Part shown: one piece after another, positions 8,331-14,045 of the stretch
Layout: every line of letters starts with the position of its first letter
How positions within the stretch are numbered: position 1 is the stretch's first letter
Assembly: GCA_910585445.1 (NCBI GenBank)
Contig: CAJUEK010000053.1
Coordinates: 1-14,969 of the forward strand
Reading direction: 5' to 3'
Length of the DNA stretch: 14,969 bases
Source: an uncultured Bacteroidales bacterium
Lineage (GTDB): Bacteria; Bacteroidota; Bacteroidia; Bacteroidales; UBA932
Translations under genes and position numbers: made by a program
Notes under the pieces: model-generated
Database searches by the model: none
Seen by the model: the letters and a program-made list of their open reading frames with translations, nothing else
Told to the model about the DNA's origin: nothing

Positions 8331-9998
8331 ATGAAAAAGATTTTATTGTTTGCAGCTGCAATCTTGGCACTGGCAGGGTGTAAGGACCCGAATGGTGCCA
8401 CATCATCTGCCTCAGACGATATTACAGTTGCTCCTGAGAACAGGACAGTCGGCGGAGATGGCGGTAACGTCCAGGTAATCGTTACAAGTACAGGTGACTG
8501 GACTCTCGCATCCAAAGACGGAAAGTCATATGACTGGGTTACTTCAGACAAGGCTTCCGGAGTTGACGGAGACATCGTGAAGTTCGTAGTAGAACCTAAT
8601 ATGGAAGAGCAGAAGACAGCAGAGTTCGTGTTCTCTTGCGGCAAGGCTACTGCCCCTTTCACTATCATTTCTATGCCGGGTGAAGTTCCTGCGATTACTG
8701 TCACTTCAGGTGCTGAGGTGAAGGGAACTTATGAGGCAGGCAGATTCACTGTTGCCGTTGCTCTCAAGAATGTTGCTGAGAGCGAGCTTGAGGTTGAATG
8801 CTCTGAGGAGTGGGTTCGCAAACTCATCGTACTCGAGGGTGATACCCAGAATACAGTCAATGTTGACTTTGGGTATGACGCTCTTTCAGAACTTGAGTCC
8901 CGTACTGCGGAAATCACTTTCAAAGGCGGAGCCGCAAACCCTGTAAAAGTTACTTTCACTCAGTCACCTAAGCCGACCATTGAGCCTGAATCAGCTTCAT
9001 ACTCTCTTGATCCTGCAACTGCCGGTACTCTTGAGATTCCTGTCAGGGCTAACGTTGAGTATGACATCACTTATGGCGAGGGGTCAGACTGGCTTACCGG
9101 ACATAAGAAAGAAGGAAACGTTGAGAAATGGAACTACACTGCATTCACGCAGGAGGGCCAGCAGAGAACCGCTACCATCATCTTCACAGAGAAGAATCCT
9201 GCAGAAGGCGCTGAGGCTATTGTTGCGACTGTAAGCGTAAGACAGAGCAACCTCAGATATGCAATCAACCTTGCAAACGCGCGTATAGCAAGTCCTGCCG
9301 AGTGGCCTAACGCTGAGGTTATGAAGGTGGGCAAGGTATTTACTGTCGAGATGCTCGCAAGGCATAACGGCTCATTGAACACCCTCGGTTATCTTTTCGG
9401 TATTGAGCGCCGTTTCCTTATCAGACATGGTGACACTTATCCGAAGAACGCATGGGAGCTTGTTTGTGCAAGAACTTCAAAAGAGTCTAATGGTGAGAAC
9501 CGTGAGTGGAAACTTCAGGTAAATAATTCAGCCAACTATCTGCCTGCTGACAAGTGGTTCCATGTGGCAGTTGCCTTTGACGGAACAAAGGCTGTCATTT
9601 ACTTGAACGGTGAATCAGTTGCAGAAGACGTCCTGCCGTCAGACTTCAAAGATGTGGATTTCACAGAGTCATATACCGGCAATGGAGCTACCCAGTGTCT
9701 CTACTTCGGTTGGGGCTATGGAAATGGACGTGACTGGAAAGGTAATATCGCTGAGGCACGTATCTGGAACAGGGCACTTACCCAGGATGAAATCAAGGCT
9801 GACGGTCATTACTATTCAGTACCTGCCGATTCTGAAGGTCTTATCGCTTACTGGAAGATGGACGAAGGTGAAGGCTCTACCATTTATGATGCTACATCTA
9901 ACGCAAACCACTTCACTGCGCAGAATATGCCGAACGGTTACTCTTGGTCAGCAGGTGCGACTTGGGTAGAACTTGACGGTCCTATCACAGTGGAATAA
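8331..9998 (+). CDS. Three BACON-like domains plus LamG surface lipoprotein
   Basis: This 555-residue lipoprotein has lipobox LALAGC with Cys17, followed by Lys-Asp. After the anchor come three consecutive BACON/Ig-like beta-sandwiches: about 31-116 (ITVAPENRTV, TGDWTLAS), about 120-211 (WVRKLIVLEG, ending VKVTFTQS) and about 216-306 (SDWLTGHKKEG, ending VSVRQSN). The first and third are the clearest; the middle one is more diverged. Residues about 312-540 form a LamG domain with GIERRFLIRHGD (357-368), WFHVAVAFDG (409-418), AEARIWNRALTQDEI (474-488) and LIAYWKMDEGEG (504-515). The LamG region parallels that of the lipoprotein at 5290, suggesting paralogues on different stalks. BACON domains often act as spacers or mucin/carbohydrate-contacting modules; a long, surface-extended glycan binder is inferred. 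It is the last gene before a strong terminator. Confidence 0.9.
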   Translation: MKKILLFAAAILALAGCKDPNGATSSASDDITVAPENRTVGGDGGNVQVIVTSTGDWTLASKDGKSYDWVTSDKASGVDGDIVKFVVEPNMEEQKTAEFVFSCGKATAPFTIISMPGEVPAITVTSGAEVKGTYEAGRFTVAVALKNVAESELEVECSEEWVRKLIVLEGDTQNTVNVDFGYDALSELESRTAEITFKGGAANPVKVTFTQSPKPTIEPESASYSLDPATAGTLEIPVRANVEYDITYGEGSDWLTGHKKEGNVEKWNYTAFTQEGQQRTATIIFTEKNPAEGAEAIVATVSVRQSNLRYAINLANARIASPAEWPNAEVMKVGKVFTVEMLARHNGSLNTLGYLFGIERRFLIRHGDTYPKNAWELVCARTSKESNGENREWKLQVNNSANYLPADKWFHVAVAFDGTKAVIYLNGESVAEDVLPSDFKDVDFTESYTGNGATQCLYFGWGYGNGRDWKGNIAEARIWNRALTQDEIKADGHYYSVPADSEGLIAYWKMDEGEGSTIYDATSNANHFTAQNMPNGYSWSAGATWVELDGPITVE

Positions 9999-10021
9999 AT
10001 CTTTTATTCAGCATTATTTTA

Positions 10022-10029
10022 TAGATTTG
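10022..10029 (+). promoter_or_regulatory. Candidate Bacteroidales -7 box upstream of cotH-like gene
   Basis: TAGATTTG matches the Bacteroidota TAnnTTTG -7 consensus exactly. No good TTTG -33 element is seen 19-21 bases upstream; only a T-rich run near 10002. Transcription from here would begin around 10036 and meet the hairpin at 10056 within about 20 bases. One 8-base consensus match in an AT-rich gap can arise by chance, so this is only a candidate. Confidence 0.35.
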
Positions 10030-10055
10030 CGGTTTAAAAACCGGATATGATTTCA

Positions 10056-10086
10056 GGCCGGGCCTTTCGGAGACCCGGCCTTTTTT
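10056..10086 (+). terminator. Intrinsic terminator after the PUL operon
   Basis: A perfect 7-bp GC stem (GGCCGGG at 10056-10062, CCCGGCC at 10074-10080) can be extended inward by a few pairs and is followed directly by six T residues at 10081-10086. This is a textbook rho-independent terminator 57 bases after the stop of the triple-BACON gene. It lies only 14 bases before the chosen cotH start, so cotH is either read through it or controlled by it. Confidence 0.92.
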
Positions 10087-10100
10087 ATTGGAAAACCATC

Positions 10101-12119
10101 ATGAAGACTACGCATTCACTAAATTCCGCTGCCGTTATACTGGCTTCTTTCCTTTTGGGGTTATTTGTTTTCTCATGTAAAGTTGATGTTACAGAGAAAG
10201 TCCGCAGGGCATACCTGAATGTGGCAGAAACAGATTTTTCAGTGGGCTCTGACGGTGGTGTCCTTTATTCTCTTATAAGCGCAAGCGGAGATATCGGCAT
10301 TGAGAATGATACTGATTGGGTGCAAGCGGCCATAGTGGATGAATCCGATGGAGATTCAGACGGCGGTTTGTCCGAAGGCAAATATTTGAAGATTATCGTT
10401 TCACCTAATGGAAGTGCTGAAGTCCGCATGGCTGAATTGGTTCTTCGTTCCCAGGATTGCGACAATGTTTCTGTAAGCATTGAGCAGGAGGCTCTTGCCG
10501 AGGACCCTACAAAGGATCCTACCTGCAACCTTTTGACTTTCAGAATTAACAAACAGAATGAGGCAAAACTCAAGAAGGATATCGTATTTACTCTTGACAA
10601 GGAAAACAAGACTCTTAACGCGAAGTATCTGTATTGGATAGAGAAAGAGAATCCGGAGATGCTTGTGCCTACATTTACTTACGAGGGAGCGGCCGTGCTT
10701 GTGAACGGTGTCGAAATAGAATCCGGCAAGACCGCGATTCCGTTTTCCGATGACTTTACCTTGGTTGTCAAGGCTGAGAGCGGTGCATGCAACGAGTATT
10801 CGGTAAGCTTGAACTGCCCTCAGATAAACCGTGAGCTTGCTGTGCTTCATGTCAGGCCGGACGAGCTGATACGCGGAAAGGACAAATACGTGCAGACATA
10901 CGTAGAGCTTTACGACAAGACACCTGAATCTACTTCACAGGGCTGGTGGGACAGTGCGGAGAAGGGCAAGATAGAGATGCGCGGAAGAGGAAATTCAACA
11001 TGGGGGCTTCCGAAAAAGCCGTTCCGCCTGAAGTTCACGGAGAAGTTCAGTCCTATCGGCCTTGACCATGCCAAAGAGAAGAGCTGGGTCATCATGGCCC
11101 AGGACATGGACAAGTCTCTGATACGCAACTGCATCGCATTCGAATACTCGCGGATACTCTTTAATGCAAAGGATAATTATCATCATGAGAAGGCCCTGAA
11201 TTTCACTCCTTGCATGAAGCTGGTTAATGTTTATTTTACCGGTTACTATTATTATGAGGATACGAGGGAGACCAAATATCTTGACGGAGAGTATCTCGGA
11301 GTATATCAGATGAGCGACCAGATGGACCGTGCCAAGGGACGAATCGAGGTGGATAAGCTTGAGGCTGCGGACGGCGATGCTCCGGACAAGATTACAGGAG
11401 GCTATATAATCGAGACTGACATTCATGAGGGTAATCATTATTCTCCAAGGATGGGCGTGAAGATGACCTATAAGTATCCTGAGGATGACAATTTCGACCC
11501 GGCCCAGTATGACTATATCACGAAATTCATCGGTAATGCGGAGAATGCGCTGTACGGAAGCAATTTCAAGGACCCTGTGAACGGATGGAGGAAATGGTTT
11601 GACGAGAAGACTCTTGCTGATTATATCATTCTCAAGGAGTTCGTGGGTGATATGGACGGCTATACGGCAACCTATATGTATAAGCGCCGCGGTTATGACA
11701 AATTGTTTTTCGGCCCGGTATGGGATTGTGACAAGGGTTGGGATAATGACAAGCGTGTTCCTCATTGGGAGTACCAGCCATTGTCGAGCCTGATGATTTT
11801 TGCGGGATTCTGGCTGCCGAACAATATCAGAAACGACTGGTTCCAGCGTGTTTGGCAGGACGAGACTTTCAGGGCATTCGTGGCCAAGCGCTGGGCTGCC
11901 AAGAAAGGAGAACTGCAGGCTGCGACAGACAGGGTTCTTAATGAGATTCCTGCCAAGGCCTCCAAAGCGATTGATGCCAATTTCACAGTCTGGAAGTTCT
12001 ATTATCAGTACAGTCAGGAAGCCAAGATGCCGGCCAAGACTTATGCGGGGGAGATTGAGCGAATCCGTGAGCTGTCTGACAAGCGTGCAACCCTTCTGGA
12101 CAGGGAATTCAACAAATAG
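10101..12119 (+). CDS. CotH kinase-like domain surface lipoprotein with N-terminal BACON/Ig-like region
   Basis: I chose the ATG at 10101 because it gives a proper lipoprotein signal (FVFSC, Cys26). The in-frame ATG at 10047 would translate through the terminator hairpin. The 672-residue product has a BACON-like sandwich (about 38-129, TDWVQAA), an Ig-like region (about 140-240, DUF5018-like in style) and a CotH domain (about 246-600). The CotH signatures are RGRGNSTWGLPKKPFRLKF at 294-312, MDKSLIRN at 336-343, DGEYLGVYQMSDQ at 395-407, DMDGYTATYMYK at 517-528 (candidate catalytic Asp519) and FGPVWDCDKGWDN at 537-549 (candidate metal-binding Asp542/Asp544). CotH proteins are atypical kinase-fold enzymes, and Bacillus CotH phosphorylates spore-coat proteins. 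Bacteroidota CotH lipoproteins beside PULs have no established substrate to my knowledge. Kinase activity outside the cytoplasm would require an ATP source, so activity is uncertain. The domain call is firm. Confidence 0.88.
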   Translation: MKTTHSLNSAAVILASFLLGLFVFSCKVDVTEKVRRAYLNVAETDFSVGSDGGVLYSLISASGDIGIENDTDWVQAAIVDESDGDSDGGLSEGKYLKIIVSPNGSAEVRMAELVLRSQDCDNVSVSIEQEALAEDPTKDPTCNLLTFRINKQNEAKLKKDIVFTLDKENKTLNAKYLYWIEKENPEMLVPTFTYEGAAVLVNGVEIESGKTAIPFSDDFTLVVKAESGACNEYSVSLNCPQINRELAVLHVRPDELIRGKDKYVQTYVELYDKTPESTSQGWWDSAEKGKIEMRGRGNSTWGLPKKPFRLKFTEKFSPIGLDHAKEKSWVIMAQDMDKSLIRNCIAFEYSRILFNAKDNYHHEKALNFTPCMKLVNVYFTGYYYYEDTRETKYLDGEYLGVYQMSDQMDRAKGRIEVDKLEAADGDAPDKITGGYIIETDIHEGNHYSPRMGVKMTYKYPEDDNFDPAQYDYITKFIGNAENALYGSNFKDPVNGWRKWFDEKTLADYIILKEFVGDMDGYTATYMYKRRGYDKLFFGPVWDCDKGWDNDKRVPHWEYQPLSSLMIFAGFWLPNNIRNDWFQRVWQDETFRAFVAKRWAAKKGELQAATDRVLNEIPAKASKAIDANFTVWKFYYQYSQEAKMPAKTYAGEIERIRELSDKRATLLDREFNK

Positions 12120-12152
12120 GTGAATTTTGTAATGTTCAATATGTGTATATGA

Positions 12153-12190
12153 AAATCCGATGCCTATGAATTGGGGCATCGGGTTTCTTT
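12153..12190. terminator. Probable bidirectional intrinsic terminator after cotH
   Basis: A perfect 8-bp stem (CCGATGCC at 12157-12164, GGCATCGG at 12175-12182) extends through a G:U pair to AAA/TTT, giving about 12 pairs around a 10-base loop. The plus strand then reads TTTCTTT, which suits termination of cotH. On the minus strand the hairpin is followed by ATTTTC, so it could also stop transcription of the small opposing ORF at 12221-12460. Confidence 0.8.
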
Positions 12191-12220
12191 AATATGCTAA
12201 GTTTGTTGCGTTCGCGGCAA

Positions 12221-12460
12221 TTATCCTCTTCCATCCATGCTTTCCACAGACGGGTTTATTGCCGTAACCTCCTGGTTGAGCTGCTGTGCGGTAGGTTCTC
12301 CGTCTGTTCCGGTCTTTGACTTTCTCAGGCAGTCTTCTGTCATAAGGTCGTCCGGCGTGAGCTGTGTCACGACATGGTGCCTTTTGTGTGAGGATTCCTG
12401 CTTCTTTGGCGGCTGTTGTGTCTTGCACGGAGCCTTTGTCCTGTTTTCTGTAGTTTTCAT
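12221..12460 (-). CDS. Possible small hypothetical protein (79 aa)
   Basis: I do not recognise this frame. It would encode 79 residues: a Lys/Gln/Thr-rich, probably disordered N-terminus (MKTTENRTKAPCKTQQPP) and a more protein-like second half (VVTQLTPDDLMTEDCLRKSK). There is no signal peptide, membrane segment or zinc-finger pattern. In its favour, the composition of the second half is plausible for a real protein. The frame also runs toward the near-symmetric hairpin at 12153-12190, an arrangement usual between convergent genes. Against it, there is no TAnnTTTG promoter in the 140 bases upstream, no recognisable ribosome site, and the antisense and +1 frames are open over the same stretch. 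It may equally be non-coding. Confidence 0.3.
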   Translation of the reverse strand: MKTTENRTKAPCKTQQPPKKQESSHKRHHVVTQLTPDDLMTEDCLRKSKTGTDGEPTAQQLNQEVTAINPSVESMDGRG

Positions 12461-12485
12461 GATTCTGTGTTTTTAAATTCGTTTG

Positions 12486-12600
12486 TTACCGGAACCGTCC
12501 TCCGTACCCAAGATATATATGGGGAGTCTTGGGCATTTGCGGTCATTTCAGACCGGTTCCTCCGGCAAGTAATACAAAGGTCGTTCCTTAGGAACTCTGT
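12486..12600. other. Cluster of inverted repeats in the gap before tRNA-Arg
   Basis: The gene-poor gap from 12191 to 12695 holds, besides the doubtful ORF, several nested palindromes. CCGGAACC (12489-12496) can pair with GGTTCC-t-CCGG (12555-12565). CCCAAGA (12507-12513) pairs with TCTTGGG (12527-12533). CGGTC (12540-12544) pairs with GACCG (12551-12555), competing with the outer stem. GTTCC (12583-12587) pairs with GGAAC (12591-12595). The set could fold as a branched RNA or be remnants of repeats. No known riboswitch or ncRNA family is recognised. Confidence 0.35.
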
Positions 12601-12612
12601 CATGTAAGTTTA

Positions 12613-12644
12613 TTTGGCCGTTCGCAAATTAATTCCTACATTTG
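12613..12644 (+). promoter_or_regulatory. Bacteroidales-type promoter of tRNA-Arg
   Basis: TTTG at 12613-12616 (-33 element) and TACATTTG at 12637-12644 (-7 element, TAnnTTTG) are separated by 20 bases, matching the Bacteroidota primary sigma factor consensus. The predicted start is near 12651, leaving a leader of about 45 bases before the tRNA at 12696, which is normal for a tRNA precursor. Confidence 0.8.
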
Positions 12645-12695
12645 CATCCGCTTTAGTCCCGTCACGCGCGGGGCACGCAAAAAAAAACAAGGATT

Positions 12696-12772
12696 GGTCC
12701 GGTAGCTCAGTTGGATAGAGCAACAGCCTTCTAAGCTGTGGGTCTTGGGTTCGAATCCCAACCGGATCACCA
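12696..12772 (+). tRNA. tRNA-Arg (anticodon TCT)
   Basis: A complete cloverleaf is visible. The acceptor arm GGTCCGG (12696-12702) pairs with CCGGATC (12762-12768) with one G:U. The D arm is GCTCAGTTGGATAGAGC. The anticodon stem ACAGC/GCTGT encloses the loop CTTCTAA with anticodon TCT at 12730-12732, which reads AGA. The T arm is TTGGG-TTCGAAT-CCCAA, with discriminator A and encoded CCA at 12770-12772. It has its own promoter upstream and hairpin downstream, so it is a single-gene transcription unit. tRNA 3' ends are common integration targets, and accessory-type genes lie just downstream. Confidence 0.97.
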
Positions 12773-12775
12773 ATA

Positions 12776-12822
12776 AAACAAGCCAAATTGCTAATCTACA
12801 GCAGTTTGGCTTGTTTCTTTTC
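12776..12822 (+). terminator. Intrinsic terminator of tRNA-Arg
   Basis: A 17-bp stem with one T:G pair (12776-12792 with 12800-12816), a 7-base loop and a following CTTTTCT run lie four bases after the encoded CCA. The AAACAAGCCAAA/TTTGGCTTGTTT arms are perfect. The A-rich left flank means it may also work on the minus strand, ending the RhuM transcript that comes from the other side. Confidence 0.88.
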
Positions 12823-12885
12823 TCAAAAATTGTCAACGAAGCTTCGCTGTCAACGCAGTGTCGTGGCGGTGAATGGTGACGGGAA

Positions 12886-13853
12886 TTATGATTTCTTGAC
12901 TCCGAGTCGTTTCCTTTCTGCTTCGAAAGCTTCGAGGAAGTGGATTTCAACCGGAGATAATTGGTATTGGGTACGTTCACGGAATTTGTCGTATTCCTCA
13001 TTGGCTTTCAGTTTGGCAACTTCAGCGGACACGCTGCCGGCATGGTTCAGCAGTTCTTTACCGGATAGTTTCAGGAAGTCGTCGAGTTTCTGAATCCAGT
13101 CTTTCATATACATCGGGACATGACTCTTGGCCTGAAGTTCGGCAAAGTCAAGATACAGGTTGACGATGCGGTTCAGCATATCGACTTCCTCTTCCGATAG
13201 GTAATTCTTTGCAATCTCTGCCTCTTGTTTGGTCGGCATGGCTCCACGCCATGTTGTCAAGCCCATGAAATCATTTTCGGCATTAGCCCGGTCATAGATA
13301 ACCTCTGCTGCAGTATGTCCGTGAGCGGCAAAGTGCATCTTGTTCTGCACTGTCTTAAAGAATTGTTGAGTGATGGAAGTTCGAGGGTCATAGTCGATGC
13401 TGAGGGCATAAATCTCCAGCACTTTGCGATAAAACACCTTCTCTGAACTACGGATGTCGCGGATGCGAGCCAACAATCGTCGTTAAGGACGAATCCCTTA
13501 ATCATGTACTCTTTCAGTACCTGGGTAGCCCACTGCCGGAACTGCACGCCACGATGTGAATTGACACGATACCCCACGCTTATAATCATGTCAAGGTTAT
13601 AAATGGGAATCTTACGCTCAACCTGCCGTTTCCCCTCCGTCTGAACTTGTGCAAAAAATGCACAAGTTGAATCGGCTGTTAACTCACCTTCATCGTATAT
13701 CCTTTTGATATGTCGTTGTATGGTTGAACGGTCGCGCTGAAACAGCTCCGCCATCTGGTCTGCCGTAAGCCACACGGTCTCATTGGAGAGCCGGACCTCA
13801 ATTTTCGTCTCTCCACCCTGAGTCTGAAATAATATAATCTGTCCGTTATCCAT
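12886..13853 (-). pseudogene. RhuM-family (virulence protein RhuM-like) gene broken by an internal frame-shifting deletion
   Basis: Two minus-strand frames carry the two halves of one RhuM protein. The first (ATG at 13853) runs IILFQTQGGETKIEV, TVWLTADQMAELFQRDRST and IKGFVLNDD over about 126 residues, then leaves the family consensus near 13476. The second resumes there with LLARIRDIRSSEKVFYRKV and continues through TAAEVIYDRA and MGLTTWRG to a C-terminus ending RLGVKKS. In intact relatives as I know them, about 15 residues (E-R-L-K... to Y-F-D-E) separate NDE from LLARI. Here they are missing and the frame is off by one, so a deletion of 3n+1 bases is implied. Upstream of the second half its frame stops immediately (TAA), so readthrough is unlikely. 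RhuM has an HTH-like N-terminus and an uncertain function; it is often found in type I restriction loci and islands. A truncated 198-residue product could still be made. Confidence 0.88.
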
Positions 13854-13948
13854 CTATTTTAACTGCCAAGTCCTATTTATACTCAATTATTTGTGCTGGG
13901 AAGTTACTTAAGCTAACCGAGAAAGCCAAAATTTTTGTCGGCCAAAAT

Positions 13949-13956
13949 CAAATTTA
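13949..13956 (-). promoter_or_regulatory. Candidate -7 box for the RhuM pseudogene
   Basis: Read on the minus strand this is TAAATTTG, an exact TAnnTTTG match about 95 bases before the RhuM start. A TTG (minus strand, 13974-13976) lies 17 bases further upstream, slightly closer than the usual 19-21. Two direct copies of GCCAAAAT (13925 and 13941 regions) overlap the start area. The surrounding gap (13854-14045) shows no gene. Confidence 0.4.
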
Positions 13957-14045
13957 CAGATCTTCCGAAATGTCAACATGGAAAATTTCTTATGAATCTG
14001 TCACTCAAAATGTCCGGGTGACATGGATTTATGATACGGCGAGTG

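Noticed and set aside
10995..12179. Long 394-residue open frame on the minus strand opposite cotH
   Set aside because: It lies wholly against the well-supported CotH coding frame, has no recognisable domain and shows the His/Ile/Leu-rich composition of an antisense shadow.
12237..12607. Plus-strand frames of 79 and 63 residues between cotH and the tRNA
   Set aside because: Cys/Phe/Ser-rich translations with no motif, overlapping the minus-strand frame and the inverted-repeat cluster; they look like chance open frames.
12831..12855. TGTCAACG direct repeat as a CRISPR or tandem repeat array
   Set aside because: Only two close 8-base copies with a 9-base spacer; far too few and too short for an array. 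Kept only as a note in the tRNA junction finding.
13257..13480. Tail of the first RhuM frame as a genuine alternative C-terminus
   Set aside because: After the junction the residues (CWLASATSVV onward) are simply the out-of-frame reading of the conserved second half of RhuM, so the stretch is frameshift product, not a real domain.
13995..14030. Inverted repeat TGTCAC/GTGACA as a terminator for the DUF1016 gene
   Set aside because: The 6-bp stem has a 13-base loop, an extension that needs a bulge, and no proper T run on the minus strand afterwards. It is too weak to call.
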